DNA of 64,000 nt from Leucobacter denitrificans (GCF_014396385.1 NZ_CP060716.1:1736001-1800000); one strand, 5' to 3'. Shown: positions 7,780 to 16,542, counted from the first letter of the stretch. Notes: generated from the letters alone by a model not told the origin. Numbers and translations: made by a program.

Positions 7780-9291
7780 GTGGTGTTTGTGCGCGTGAAC
7801 CCTGCATCGTTCGCGTCTGACGCCGCGCAAGTGGGGGCGGTCGCCTCTTCGATTCTCACCGCGACCACGACCGCCGCATCGGCATTGTTGCCATGTGTCG
7901 GTATGGCGGGCATTGACCCAATGGCTGAGGAGTTCGCGCTCGGCACGAAGCAGGACGGCGGGTACGATCTATCCGCTACGTCGATGCTTCAAGCCGGGGT
8001 GACGCTTGCGAAGCTCGTCGCCCAGTTCGAGGGCCGCGTGCTGGGTCTTGCGACGGCGTATCGGGCGATGGAGCTCGTCGGGGCCGGTGGTGGATCAAAC
8101 TCGTACGCGACCATGACGCCGACGCAGGTCACTGCGGTCGCGCCGTCTGTAGGAACTGCGCTGGGTGATGAGCAGCGTGGGACTCTGCAGGGCGAGATCC
8201 TGGAATGGGTGGAAAACTTCCTGAAAGACACGGCGGGGATTGTGATCCCAACCGCGGACACCGGGAAAATCACGCAGGCCGCTGGTGTGTGGGATGCATA
8301 CGAGCAGCAGCTCGTTTCTGCGAAAGCGTCGTTGGATGCTGCGCTCCCGCTCACCCTCGCCTCCGAGTTCCCGCAGCAAGCAGATGTTGCTGCGGTACAT
8401 CAGAAGCTGTCGAGCCTCATTGGGGATCTCGCAGGCGACGCCCGCTCTTTGAGTGACGGGTGTGCGGGCTTCGCAAAAAACGTGGAAGACATCCGGACTG
8501 AGCTCCTTGAAATGCTCGGGGAGTTAGCGGTGGAGATCGCCGTCGATCTCGGACTCGGCGTGTTCTTATCACTTATCTCCTTTGGCGCTGGCGCTGTCGC
8601 AGCAGCCGGGAAGGCCGCGGTCACGGTTGCGAGGTGGGTGCCAAGACTTCTTGCGGTGATCAACAAACTGAAAACTCTCATTCAGTTGGGGAAGCGGACC
8701 ATGGGGGTGATGCGTCGGGCGTCAATCGAGGCGTTGGAATCGATGGTGTCTGGCACGGCCGCGAACGCGACAGCGTCGGCCGCGTTTGGGAACTTCTCTT
8801 GGGAGGACGTCGGTGGGGCTGCGGTGTCGTCCGCGATCGGGGGCGCGATCGCTGGCCCGTTCTCACATATCGGCAGCAGTATTACTTCCCGGGGTGCGAG
8901 GGTCACGACCCGTGCGACCGTTGACGGGGTTACCGGTGGGGTGGGTGGTGTCGCGGGTGAGTTTGCTGCATCCCAGGTGACGGGGCAGGAGTTCAACCTG
9001 TTGATGTCGGCGCTCACCGGGGCCGCGGGTGGTGCCGTAGGTGGCGGTGCGACATCAATCAAGAGCCCGTCGGTCAGCCCGAGCGCTTCCGTGACTCCGA
9101 ACGTTTCGGCGACCCCGAACGCATCGCTCACAAATATCTCTGGCGCCTCACCGGCTGGTGCTGGCGGCACACCCGCGGCGACAACAACGGCAGGCGGTTC
9201 TTCATCGACTGGCAGCACCGCGACAAACACCGGTGAGCCCAGCAGTGGCAACCCAAATGGTGGAGCCCCTGTTCCTGGCGGAGGCAGGTGA
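7780..9291 (+). CDS. Polymorphic-toxin-like secreted protein without a recognisable toxin domain
   Basis: 503 residues from a GTG near GAGG. Residues 1-105 form an alpha-helical module resembling the WXG100/ESX-type N-terminal targeting regions of actinobacterial type VII substrates. A second helical region (about 150-240) leads to a hydrophobic stretch VDLGLGVFLSLISFGAGAVA and Gly/Ala-rich segments (about 340-430) common in polymorphic toxin trunks. From about 430 the protein is low-complexity Ser/Pro/Thr/Gly and ends in PGGGR. In complete toxins a nuclease or other effector domain follows that linker; none is seen. The next gene starts 6 bp downstream. The trunk assignment is by pattern, not by a named family, so moderate certainty. 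Confidence 0.55.
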   Translation: MVFVRVNPASFASDAAQVGAVASSILTATTTAASALLPCVGMAGIDPMAEEFALGTKQDGGYDLSATSMLQAGVTLAKLVAQFEGRVLGLATAYRAMELVGAGGGSNSYATMTPTQVTAVAPSVGTALGDEQRGTLQGEILEWVENFLKDTAGIVIPTADTGKITQAAGVWDAYEQQLVSAKASLDAALPLTLASEFPQQADVAAVHQKLSSLIGDLAGDARSLSDGCAGFAKNVEDIRTELLEMLGELAVEIAVDLGLGVFLSLISFGAGAVAAAGKAAVTVARWVPRLLAVINKLKTLIQLGKRTMGVMRRASIEALESMVSGTAANATASAAFGNFSWEDVGGAAVSSAIGGAIAGPFSHIGSSITSRGARVTTRATVDGVTGGVGGVAGEFAASQVTGQEFNLLMSALTGAAGGAVGGGATSIKSPSVSPSASVTPNVSATPNASLTNISGASPAGAGGTPAATTTAGGSSSTGSTATNTGEPSSGNPNGGAPVPGGGR

Positions 9292-9296
9292 AAGTA

Positions 9297-9554
9297 ATGG
9301 ATCAATCACAAGCAGCGACTGTTATCGAGACAGAAGGCCTTAGTGAGTATGCGTATTTTGGGCAACCAAATGGCGGAACAACTAACAAAGTTTGTATATT
9401 TGCTCATGATGGGAAATGGGTAACAGTCTCAACCGATGAGCGTGCCGTTGCTATAGAGACGACAATCCGTGAATTTGAAACTGAACATCTCGCGCTCACT
9501 GACTTTATTGATGCTCTTCGTGTGATGAAGACATACCAAGACTTCTCACGGTAA
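9297..9554 (+). CDS. Small immunity-like protein downstream of the toxin-like gene
   Basis: 85 residues from ATG 9297, preceded by AGGTGA at good spacing; an alternative GTG at 9288 adds three residues. The protein is acidic and mixed alpha/beta ([31 protein letters not shown], then a helical C-terminus), with no membrane segment or signal. Base composition is visibly AT-richer than its neighbours, as is common for horizontally moved immunity genes. Position straight after a polymorphic-toxin-like gene suggests an antitoxin or immunity protein, but I recognise no named family. It could equally be an unrelated small protein. Confidence 0.5.
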   Translation: MDQSQAATVIETEGLSEYAYFGQPNGGTTNKVCIFAHDGKWVTVSTDERAVAIETTIREFETEHLALTDFIDALRVMKTYQDFSR

Positions 9555-9688
9555 GTTCAATTGGCTCGACTCCACGGCGTGCAGCTAGATGCTTGAAAGT
9601 TAGAGAGTGTTTGAGCGGAGGTGCTCGACGTTCGGACCTGCCCAAGTGCGGCTACGCAACCCCGACGGGTTTCGCGTACGCTGGGCGT

Positions 9689-10177
9689 ATGGCTGATTCT
9701 TCATTTGACGTAGTGAGCAAGGTCGACTCGATGGAGGTCGAGAACGCGGTCAACCAGGCGCGCAAGGAGGTCGAGCAGCGCTACGACTTCAAGGGTGTGG
9801 GTGCCGATATTTCGCACTCGGGCGAGGCGATCCTCATCAAGGCGAACTCGGAAGAGCGCGCGAAGGCGGTGCTCGACGTGCTGCAGTCGAAGTTCATCAA
9901 GCGTGGCATGTCGCTGAAGACGCTCGACACTGGAGAACCCTTCGCAAGCGGCAAGGAATACCGCATCGAGTCGAAGCTCAAGGAGGGCATCGATCAGGCG
10001 ACCGCCAAGAAGCTGAACAAGCTCATCCGCGACGAGGCGCCCAAGGGTGTGAAGAGCCAGATTCAGGGCGACGAACTGCGCGTCTCCTCAAAGAGCCGCG
10101 ATGACCTGCAGGAGACCATTGCGCTGCTCAAGGGCGCAGACGTTGATGTTGCCCTCCAGTTCGTGAACTTCCGCTAA
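9689..10177 (+). CDS. YajQ family cyclic-di-GMP/nucleotide-binding protein
   Basis: 162 residues from ATG 9689, giving the family-typical start [14 protein letters not shown] longer in-frame GTG upstream would add unrelated sequence. The body matches YajQ (UPF0234): [17 protein letters not shown], then two ferredoxin-like halves with [17 protein letters not shown], and a C-terminus ending [11 protein letters not shown]. Family members are small cytosolic proteins that bind c-di-GMP in some bacteria and nucleotides or tRNA in others; the ligand here is not evident. Its stop overlaps the next start by one base (TAATG), so it is coupled to the DUF3151 gene. Confidence 0.92.
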   Translation: MADSSFDVVSKVDSMEVENAVNQARKEVEQRYDFKGVGADISHSGEAILIKANSEERAKAVLDVLQSKFIKRGMSLKTLDTGEPFASGKEYRIESKLKEGIDQATAKKLNKLIRDEAPKGVKSQIQGDELRVSSKSRDDLQETIALLKGADVDVALQFVNFR

Positions 10178-10593
10178 TGGTCGGCGCGAACCTTCTCGGC
10201 CCCGAGCCCACGCTCCTCGCCGCAGATTCAGCGGTCGTCGATGCGCTCGCCGCGGGGCAAGATCCAGCACTGATTGCGCGCGAGCACCCCGCATCGCCAC
10301 TCGTATGGGCAACGCTCGCAGACGAAGCTCACTCCGATGGTCGTGAGATCGAGGCCTACGCGTTCGCGCGTGTTGGCTACCACCGTGGTCTCGACGCGCT
10401 GCGCAAGTCGGGCTGGCGTGGGGCAGGCCCGGTGCCGTGGTCGCACGAGCCGAACCGCGGTGTGCTGCGGGCCCTGCATGCGCTGCGCCGATCCGCCGCC
10501 GCGATCGGGGAGGCCGATGAGGTGGATCGCCTCACCGAGTTCTTGAACGGGGCCGACCCGACCGCAATCGCCGCCATCGAAACCACCGAGTAA
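10177..10593 (+). CDS. DUF3151 domain protein
   Basis: 138 residues, full length for this actinobacterial family. Recognisable blocks are LLGPEPTLL near the start, HPASPLVWATLADEA, then AYAFARVGYHRGLDALR and the conserved RGAGPVPWSHEPNRGVLRALHALRR split by a short loop. It is soluble, with no catalytic motif that I can name, and of unknown function. It overlaps the YajQ stop by one base and precedes purA by 52 bp, a neighbourhood I associate with this family in actinobacteria. Confidence 0.9.
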   Translation: MVGANLLGPEPTLLAADSAVVDALAAGQDPALIAREHPASPLVWATLADEAHSDGREIEAYAFARVGYHRGLDALRKSGWRGAGPVPWSHEPNRGVLRALHALRRSAAAIGEADEVDRLTEFLNGADPTAIAAIETTE

Positions 10594-10645
10594 GCGGTTC
10601 GATAGGATAGGTCGGTATCTGTCTAAGCGCTAGGGAGGGGCTGAG

Positions 10646-11932
10646 ATGCCCGCTGTACTCATTACCGGTGCCCAATGGGGCGACGAGGGCAAGGGTCGCG
10701 CGACCGACCTGCTCGGGAGCCGTGTCGACTATGTCGTAAAGTTCAACGGCGGTAACAACGCCGGTCACACGGTGGTCGTGGGTGATGAGAAGTATGCGCT
10801 GCACTTGCTTCCTTCAGGAATTCTCACGCCGGGTGTCACGCCGATTATTTCGAATGGCGTCGTGATTGATCTTGCGGTGCTCAAGCATGAGCTCGACGCA
10901 TTGAGCGAACGCGGTGTCGATGTATCGAAGCTCAAGGTGAGCGCGAACGCGCATGTGATCACCGAGTACCACCGCACCCTCGACAAGGTCACCGAACGCT
11001 TCCTCGGCAAGCGTCAGATCGGCACGACGGGGCGCGGTATCGGCCCCGCATACGCTGACAAGATCAACCGCGTCGGCATCCGCATTCAAGACATTTTCGA
11101 TGAGACAATTCTTCGCCAGAAGGTCGAAGCGGCGCTTGACTTCAAGAACCAGGTACTCGTCAAGATCTACAACCGTCGCGCGATTTCGCCCGATGAGGTC
11201 GTCGAAGATCTGCTCGGCTACCGTGAGCTGCTCGAACCCATGGTGTGCGACACCGGGCTCATGCTGCACGAGGCTATGGGCGAGGGCAAGACCGTGCTGT
11301 TCGAGGCCGGTCAGGCGACCATGCTCGACATTGACCATGGCACGTACCCGTTCGTCACATCGTCGAATGCGACCGCGGGTGGCGCATCAACCGGCTCAGG
11401 GCTACCCCCGCACAAGATTGATCGCGTGATCTCAGTCGTCAAGGCGTATACGACTCGCGTCGGCGCTGGACCGTTCCCGACCGAGCTTTTCGATGAGATG
11501 GGCGAGCACCTCGCAAAGGTCGGCCACGAGTACGGCACCACCACGGGGCGTCTGCGGCGCTGTGGTTGGTACGACGCGCCGATCGCGCGCTATGCCGCCC
11601 GCATCAATGGCGTCACCGACTTCGTGCTCACGAAGCTCGACGTGCTCTCGGGTATCAAGTCGATTCCTGTCTGCGTCGCCTACGACGTAAACGGAGTGCG
11701 CCATGACGAGATGCCGGTGAACCAGAGCGACTTCCACCACGCGAAGCCTATCTACGAAGAGTTCCCTGGCTGGGACGAAGACATCTCTGGCGCCCGCACC
11801 TTCGAAGAGCTGCCGAAGAACGCGCAAGATTACATCCTCGCGCTTGAGGCAATGAGTGGATCGCGGATCTCGGCAATTGGGGTCGGTCCCGAGCGCGAAC
11901 AGGTTGTGGTGCGCCATGACCTGCTCAACTGA
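10646..11932 (+). CDS. purA: Adenylosuccinate synthetase
   Basis: 428 residues, the standard size. It joins IMP and aspartate with GTP to form adenylosuccinate, the first committed step to AMP. N-terminal P-loop and catalytic region [15 protein letters not shown] (residues 9-23) carry the catalytic Asp, followed by [10 protein letters not shown] with the catalytic His. Also present are [16 protein letters not shown], the IMP site [22 protein letters not shown], and the GTP/base-recognition TKLDVLSG near 330. The ATG is preceded by AGGGAGGGG. Cytosolic; probably transcribed on its own or with the chorismate mutase that follows. Confidence 0.98.
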   Translation: MPAVLITGAQWGDEGKGRATDLLGSRVDYVVKFNGGNNAGHTVVVGDEKYALHLLPSGILTPGVTPIISNGVVIDLAVLKHELDALSERGVDVSKLKVSANAHVITEYHRTLDKVTERFLGKRQIGTTGRGIGPAYADKINRVGIRIQDIFDETILRQKVEAALDFKNQVLVKIYNRRAISPDEVVEDLLGYRELLEPMVCDTGLMLHEAMGEGKTVLFEAGQATMLDIDHGTYPFVTSSNATAGGASTGSGLPPHKIDRVISVVKAYTTRVGAGPFPTELFDEMGEHLAKVGHEYGTTTGRLRRCGWYDAPIARYAARINGVTDFVLTKLDVLSGIKSIPVCVAYDVNGVRHDEMPVNQSDFHHAKPIYEEFPGWDEDISGARTFEELPKNAQDYILALEAMSGSRISAIGVGPEREQVVVRHDLLN

Positions 11933-11949
11933 CCTGAAGGGGAGTGTGC

Positions 11950-12249
11950 GTGTCTGAGATAAGCCCAGAGGAGCAGCTCGCGACCCTTCGGTCGAGCATC
12001 GACAACATTGATGCTGCGCTCGTGCACATGCTCGCCGAGCGGTTCCGCTGCACGCAGGCGGTCGGTCGGCTGAAGGCCGAGCACGACATGCCGCCGTCGG
12101 ATCCTGCTCGTGAGGCCCGCCAGACCGCGAGGCTGCGCGCGCTCGCCGAAGACGCGCACCTCGACCCAGAGTTCGCCGAGAAGTGGTTTAACTTCGTTGT
12201 GGCTGAGGTGATCCAGCACCACAATCACCTCGCTGGGCGAGGCGAGTGA
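11950..12249 (+). CDS. Chorismate mutase (AroQ type)
   Basis: 99 residues from GTG 11950, preceded by AAGGGGAG; an earlier in-frame GTG at 11944 falls inside that ribosome-binding sequence. All-helical AroQ-type chorismate mutase: LRSSIDNIDAALVHMLAERFRCTQAVGRLK contains the N-terminal Arg and the helix-1 catalytic surface, followed by DPAREARQTARL. It converts chorismate to prephenate for Phe/Tyr synthesis. It follows purA by 17 bp in the same direction. The protein is a single-domain enzyme, not fused to prephenate dehydratase or DAHP synthase. Confidence 0.88.
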   Translation: MSEISPEEQLATLRSSIDNIDAALVHMLAERFRCTQAVGRLKAEHDMPPSDPAREARQTARLRALAEDAHLDPEFAEKWFNFVVAEVIQHHNHLAGRGE

Positions 12250-12299
12250 TGGATAGATTTGTGCGGACGCAGAAGTCCGTATAAGGGAGGGATAGCAGC

Positions 12300-12860
12300 A
12301 TGACCGTACAGTTTCGCAAGCTCACGACAATCGTTGAGGAAGTCGCGCTTGAGGGTGGCAAAGAGGTCTCGCCAGCAGCGCGCATTGCAATTGTCGCGGC
12401 GGTGATTGCGAATCCGTGGGCGGATCAAGGGTTTGTCGAGGATCTGGGCCCTGGAATCGCGGAGGTCGCCTCGGACCTGGGTGCCTTGCTTGCCCCTCGA
12501 GTCGCAGAAGCGTTGGGAGCGCCGATTGAGGCATACGGAAAGGCAGCAATCGTCGGTCTCGGTGGTGAGATTGAGCACGGTTCTGCGCTAATTCATACAC
12601 TGAGTTTCGGGAACCACTTCCGCAACGTTGCTAGCGCGACGACGTTACTCCCAGCAGTGGAGAAGCGAGGTCCAGCTGGAATCGTGTTTGATATTCCGCT
12701 CAAGCACATTACCGACGCGACAATTCGATCACACCATCAAACTATCGAGGTGCGGATCTCGGATGCCCCCCACTCGAACGAGATTGTGGTGGCTCTTGCC
12801 GGTGCAGCGCAGGGTCGACCACAACAGCGACTCGCTGCATTTAACCCTGACGAAAAGTAG
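12300..12860 (+). CDS. DUF1185 (AA_synth) family protein, copy 1
   Basis: 186 residues from ATG 12300 with a strong AAGGGAGG upstream. It shares a set of blocks with the protein at 17802-18401: NPWA near residue 40, EDLGPG, an EAYGKAAIVG stretch, EIEHG, and FGNHFR. These define the DUF1185/'amino acid synthesis' family, whose biochemical role is not established to my knowledge. No signal peptide or membrane segment. It sits 50 bp after chorismate mutase but just outside the vitamin B6 locus, so it may belong to that locus' wider set of genes. See the paralogue inside the B6 operon. Confidence 0.8.
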   Translation: MTVQFRKLTTIVEEVALEGGKEVSPAARIAIVAAVIANPWADQGFVEDLGPGIAEVASDLGALLAPRVAEALGAPIEAYGKAAIVGLGGEIEHGSALIHTLSFGNHFRNVASATTLLPAVEKRGPAGIVFDIPLKHITDATIRSHHQTIEVRISDAPHSNEIVVALAGAAQGRPQQRLAAFNPDEK

Positions 12861-12934
12861 TTTTCAACGTTCTCGTGCCTGTATTTAAGATATATTGATA
12901 CTCTCGTATCGGTTGATGATAGAGGGGCCAACTC

Positions 12935-13333
12935 GTGGAACGACGGAACGCACACCGCATCGCGGGTAGCCTTGCTGGTATTGCGCTCGCTATCGCACCG
13001 TTCGCCCTGGCAGGATGCGCGGCTGAAACGACGCTGACGGATTCAGACGTGAACGTCATTTCCCAGCTCACTGCGATCGCGCCGAAGGACTCGGAGATTG
13101 ACGGTACGGTCACCGATGTCGAGTGCTGGCAGCCTTCCGAGAACATGCTCGACGAGGAGCAGTTTCGCGTGTTGTGCCGAGTGCACTATGACCAAACCGA
13201 CGAAAAACGGTATCGCGACATGATTTGTATCGGTGATGTGAACGCGAACCCGGTCACAGAGTACTGCTACCGCTGGGCCTATTACACCGATATGCCCGAG
13301 TTTGCGGACAAACCCGGGCATTCGGCGGCGTAA
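12935..13333 (+). CDS. Small putative lipoprotein
   Basis: 132 residues from GTG 12935. Basic N-terminus MERRNAHR, then a hydrophobic stretch and lipobox LAGC with the acylated Cys at position 28, so it is predicted to be anchored to the outer face of the membrane. The mature part is acidic, with four Cys spread over about 60 residues (VECWQ, VLCRVHY, DMICIGD, TEYCYRW), which could form two disulfides. No family recognised. It is preceded by an AT-rich 74-bp gap and convergent with the alcohol dehydrogenase gene 10 bp away. Confidence 0.7.
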   Translation: MERRNAHRIAGSLAGIALAIAPFALAGCAAETTLTDSDVNVISQLTAIAPKDSEIDGTVTDVECWQPSENMLDEEQFRVLCRVHYDQTDEKRYRDMICIGDVNANPVTEYCYRWAYYTDMPEFADKPGHSAA

Positions 13334-13343
13334 GGTCAGAACA

Positions 13344-14375
13344 TCAGTAGGTGAGTGCGACCTTTGTGAACTCCTTGTTGTCAAACTTCGTGTACGCCTC
13401 GACAGCATCATCTGCCGGGAGGACATGCGTGAGAACGCGGCCAGGCTTAAGTTCGCCACGGCGAATCGCCTCGAGGAGGAGTTCTCTGGTCTTGAAAGGG
13501 TTACCAATGTTGAACTTGAGGGTGAGTTCCTTTTCGAACATCACCCCGTTGTCGAGGGGGAAGTCGTTCTCGAAGTGAGCGCCAATAACTGAGATGATTC
13601 CCTGTGGACGCGCGAGGTGGAGCGCATCCTTGAGTGCGGGAATGCTCCCCGATGCCTCAATGACACAATCCGCTCCCACGCCATCGGTGAGCGTATCGAT
13701 ATAGTCGCGGGCTTCCTGCGGGGTGATCGCGGTCGCCCCTAGCTCTGTCGCAAGTTCGCGCCGAGCATCGACACCGTCGACGACGACGACTCTTGCCCCG
13801 CGGCTGAGAGCAACGATGACAGCCATGAGGCCTACCGGCCCAGCGCCCTGTACGACGAGAAGGTCTCCTTCTGTGACGCCAGCATTGTCAACTCCCGCGT
13901 ACCCGGTCGGAAGTATGTCCGCGAGGAAGAGGGCGTCTTCGGATGAAACCTCTTCTGGGAGCGCGAGCAGCGAGCGTGCGGCGTTTGGTACCCGGACGTA
14001 CTCGGCCTGACCGCCATCGAGTTTGGGGTACACGCCGGAGTAGCCGAACAGGCTTCGGGTGGTGCACTGGGTCCAGCGCTCTGCCGCACACTCCGAGCAG
14101 GTGCCACAGCTTGTCATGCTCGTATTCACTACGCGGTCGCCGACGGAGATCCCGTCGACTTCTGAGCCCACCTCAACGACTTCGCCAACGAATTCATGGC
14201 CCGGGATCATGCCGAACTCAAATCCCGGGGTGTGCCCGTGGAAAGGAAGGAGGTCTGCGCCGCATACTGCCGAGTGCGACACCTTCACAATCGCGTCAGT
14301 CGGAAACTGAACGGTCGGAGTATCGACCTCCTCGACAGAAATTTGTTCCGGGCCTGAGAGTATTACCGCTTTCAT
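13344..14375 (-). CDS. Zinc-dependent alcohol dehydrogenase (MDR family)
   Basis: 343 residues. Catalytic zinc ligands are visible as C38 (SAVCGAD) and H60/E61 (IPGHEF). The four-Cys structural zinc loop runs through SCGTCSECAAERWTQC, and the NAD(P) site is GAGPVGLMAVIV. It oxidises an alcohol or reduces an aldehyde in the cytosol. It overlaps the VOC gene by 4 bp (ATGA) and is divergent from the 4-pyridoxolactonase operon. The B6 locus lacks a canonical 4-pyridoxate dehydrogenase, so this enzyme is a candidate for oxidising the 5-hydroxymethyl of 4-pyridoxate, or the 4-hydroxymethyl of pyridoxine. That role is inference. Confidence 0.9.
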   Translation of the reverse strand: MKAVILSGPEQISVEEVDTPTVQFPTDAIVKVSHSAVCGADLLPFHGHTPGFEFGMIPGHEFVGEVVEVGSEVDGISVGDRVVNTSMTSCGTCSECAAERWTQCTTRSLFGYSGVYPKLDGGQAEYVRVPNAARSLLALPEEVSSEDALFLADILPTGYAGVDNAGVTEGDLLVVQGAGPVGLMAVIVALSRGARVVVVDGVDARRELATELGATAITPQEARDYIDTLTDGVGADCVIEASGSIPALKDALHLARPQGIISVIGAHFENDFPLDNGVMFEKELTLKFNIGNPFKTRELLLEAIRRGELKPGRVLTHVLPADDAVEAYTKFDNKEFTKVALTY

Positions 14376-14773
14376 GCGAGCTCCTCAATTTCGATTAGGT
14401 TGTGCTCTGGGTCTTCGCAGAAGAAGCGTGCGCCACCCCAAGGGGGACGGAACGTCTCTGAGCGCATGGTGACTCCCCGAGACTCCAGCTCGGCGCGGGC
14501 AGCGTCGCAGCTGTCAACTTCCAAGACCATGCAGGTCGACCGAGCGTCCCTGTTCGTGTCGAGGCTGAAAGTGAATTCGGGAATGTCGTCGCCGCGAGTT
14601 CCGTCTTCGGTAAGTGAAAGGCGCATGCCTTCCTTGACGAGAATGGCATACGGTGGATCTTCAAACATGGTTGTGAGTTCGAAATCGAATCCCTCCACAT
14701 AGAACTTGGCAAGAGCGGATACGTCTTTGGCGGTAATTATGAATCCCGCTCGTGTTGTGAGATATGCCGTCAT
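14372..14773 (-). CDS. VOC (glyoxalase/dioxygenase-like) family protein
   Basis: 133 residues from the second of two adjacent ATGs, which is better spaced from AAAGGAG; the first ATG is at 14776. Paired beta-alpha-beta-beta-beta modules: an N-terminal half with FIITAKDVSALAKFYVEGF, and a C-terminal half ending in PPWGGARFFCEDPEHNLIEIEE, where the late Glu and His positions resemble VOC metal ligands. Function in this superfamily is diverse (lyase, dioxygenase, resistance). Translational coupling to the zinc dehydrogenase and divergence from the lactonase suggest a role in B6 catabolism or detoxification of an intermediate. Not assignable further. Confidence 0.8.
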   Translation of the reverse strand: MTAYLTTRAGFIITAKDVSALAKFYVEGFDFELTTMFEDPPYAILVKEGMRLSLTEDGTRGDDIPEFTFSLDTNRDARSTCMVLEVDSCDAARAELESRGVTMRSETFRPPWGGARFFCEDPEHNLIEIEELA

Positions 14774-14801
14774 CATGGACTCCTTTGAACAGTGATGTCA
14801 C

Positions 14802-14840
14802 TCACATTATTGTGGGTTTTTATCAATACACGCAATGTGA
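14802..14840. promoter_or_regulatory. Inverted repeat TCACATT-N25-AATGTGA in the divergent B6 promoter region
   Basis: TCACATT (14802-14808) and AATGTGA (14834-14840) are exact reverse complements in the AT-rich gap between the VOC and lactonase genes. The sequence TCACATTA recurs upstream of the BMP transporter (22515-22522). ACTCACAT (14800-14807) recurs in reverse upstream of the oxygenase (16640-16647). It is a candidate binding site for the locus' IclR regulator. Confidence 0.45.
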
Positions 14841-14874
14841 ATATCAACATATGAATGAATTTTGAAAGATCAAC

Positions 14875-14904
14875 TTGACTCCACCTCATTAATTCTCATA
14901 TTCT
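14875..14904 (+). promoter_or_regulatory. Probable promoter of the lactonase-pyridoxal dehydrogenase operon
   Basis: TTGACT (14875-14880) and TATTCT (14899-14904) are separated by 18 bp in an AT-rich context, resembling a housekeeping sigma promoter. It lies about 75 bp upstream of the preferred ATG at 14980. Confidence 0.5.
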
Positions 14905-14979
14905 GATACCCAGATCACGATGAGTGATAGCGGGTCTTTATGGAAGATTCGCGTGCCGGGTCTCAATGAGGAGGAACGT

Positions 14980-15741
14980 ATGGCCGACCCCAAGGTATAT
15001 CTGCTTGACGGAGGAACGCTCGTCATCGATGCGTCACAAGTGCACTGGCATCACGATCTCGGTCAAGAGGTTCGTTTTCCTGTGTACAGCGTGCTTGTCG
15101 ACATCGACGGTGGGCCGCTGGTGATGTTCGACACTGGATTCGACCTGGACCACGTGAACAAGGTGCTTCCGTTCGAGAAGCCGCTGCAGACGCCTGAGCA
15201 GACCATCCCGGCACAGTTGGCGCTGTGTGGTTACAAGCCAGAAGACGTGGACATTGTCATCAACTCGCACTTCCATTTTGACCACGTAGGTGGAAATAAA
15301 TACCTGACCAACGCGCAGGTGCTGGTGCATAAGGACGAACTCCGGCACGCACTGGTTCCCGAACCGTTTGAGCGCCTCGGTTACTCCGATCTCTCGTTCG
15401 ACTTCGATAAGTCAAAGTACAAGTTCATCTCTGGTGAGTACGAGATCGCTCCGGGCGTGACGCTCATTGAGACCCCCGGGCATACTGTCGCGCACTACTC
15501 AATGCTCGTGGAACTCGAGAACTCGCCATCGATGCTCTTTGCGGGTGACGCAGCGTATACCCACAAGTCAATCGAGACTGAAGCGGTACAGGGCTTCCAC
15601 CTCGATCCGACGGGCTCGGTGGACTCGCTCCGTAAACTCGCATACGTGAGCCGCACCCGTGGGGCAGATATCTACCCGTCGCACGAGATGGAACCGTTCC
15701 TGACTTGGAAGAAGGCTCCCGAGTACTACGGCGGCAACTAG
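14980..15741 (+). CDS. 4-Pyridoxolactonase (metallo-beta-lactamase fold)
   Basis: 253 residues from ATG 14980, preceded by GAGGAGGAACGT. An upstream in-frame ATG at 14920 would add 20 residues that do not fit the family start, KVYLLDGG. It hydrolyses 4-pyridoxolactone to 4-pyridoxate (EC 3.1.1.27). The zinc-binding motif is HFHFDHVGG; a second His follows in ETPGHTVAHYS, then GDAAYTHKS and a late SHEME. VLPFEKP and GYSDLSF are, from memory, shared with the Mesorhizobium loti enzyme, which separates it from acyl-homoserine-lactone lactonases of the same fold. First gene of an operon with pyridoxal 4-dehydrogenase. Confidence 0.88.
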   Translation: MADPKVYLLDGGTLVIDASQVHWHHDLGQEVRFPVYSVLVDIDGGPLVMFDTGFDLDHVNKVLPFEKPLQTPEQTIPAQLALCGYKPEDVDIVINSHFHFDHVGGNKYLTNAQVLVHKDELRHALVPEPFERLGYSDLSFDFDKSKYKFISGEYEIAPGVTLIETPGHTVAHYSMLVELENSPSMLFAGDAAYTHKSIETEAVQGFHLDPTGSVDSLRKLAYVSRTRGADIYPSHEMEPFLTWKKAPEYYGGN

Positions 15742-15807
15742 ACCTCACAACATTGGCGCATTGGCGCCAAATACTCACGTACATCTGGCTAAGGAGCGAG
15801 AATACAC

Positions 15808-16542
15808 ATGGCAACACATGATAAGCGCGTCGCAATCGTAACGGGATCGGCGCAGGGCATCGGAGAGGCAATCGCGCGTCGGATTGCGGCGAACGACGTC
15901 ACTCTGGTTATTGCAGACGTGAATGCGGAAAAGGGGCAGGCGGTAGCCGACAGCCTTGGGGGACTGTTCGTTCAGACTGACGTCAGCAACCCGGAGCAGG
16001 TGCAGAACCTCGTCGATTCCACGGTGGAGAAGTACGGTCGCATCGACATCCTCGTGAATGATGCCGCAATCGTGCCGTTCATTGCTTGGGAAGACCTCAC
16101 GTTCGAGGAGTGGCGCCGCGTGCTGTCGGTGAATGTTGACGGACTGTTCTTGGTCACCAAGGCGGTCACAAAGGTGATGGCGGAAGCCGGATACGGTCGC
16201 GTCGTTAATATTGCGTCGAATACCTTTGTAGCCGGAACGCCGAACTGCAACCACTACGTGACCGGCAAGGGGGCGACCGTTGGTTTTACGCGCTCACTCG
16301 CGAGCGAAGTTGGTAAGGATGGGATCACTGTGAATGCGGTGGCGCCTGGACTCACTGAAAGTGAAGGCGTTAAGGCCGGACCCCACAACGATGGCTTCGG
16401 TTATGTTGTGCCGATGCAGGCATTTGACCGCAAGGGTCAGCCTGAGGACATTGCGCCAGCAGTGGCGTTCTTGACCACCGAAGAGGCGGGCTGGGTAACC
16501 GGCCAGCTGCTCGTCGTCGACGGCGGACACACTCGAAATTAA
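15808..16542 (+). CDS. Pyridoxal 4-dehydrogenase (SDR family)
   Basis: 244 residues. It oxidises pyridoxal (hemiacetal form) with NAD+ to 4-pyridoxolactone (EC 1.1.1.107). SDR motifs: TGSAQGIG near residues 12-19, NDAA in place of NNAG near 86, catalytic Ser in NIASNT, and an active-site YVTGKG where YxxxK has its Tyr and Lys. The block IVPFIAWEDL and the sequence NTFVAGTPN are, as I recall, close to the M. loti enzyme. It follows the lactonase by 66 bp, so consecutive steps are co-transcribed. A strong hairpin follows. A general 3-oxoacyl reductase is the alternative, but the context argues against it. Confidence 0.85.
   Translation: MATHDKRVAIVTGSAQGIGEAIARRIAANDVTLVIADVNAEKGQAVADSLGGLFVQTDVSNPEQVQNLVDSTVEKYGRIDILVNDAAIVPFIAWEDLTFEEWRRVLSVNVDGLFLVTKAVTKVMAEAGYGRVVNIASNTFVAGTPNCNHYVTGKGATVGFTRSLASEVGKDGITVNAVAPGLTESEGVKAGPHNDGFGYVVPMQAFDRKGQPEDIAPAVAFLTTEEAGWVTGQLLVVDGGHTRN

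Noticed and set aside
12263..12278. Small hairpin (CGGAC/GTCCG) before the DUF1185 gene as a riboswitch
   Set aside because: A five-base-pair stem with no conserved aptamer layout is not evidence of a riboswitch.
14920..14979. 20-residue N-terminal extension of the lactonase
   Set aside because: ATG 14980 has a much stronger ribosome-binding site and gives the family start; the upstream ATG lies almost at the predicted transcript start.
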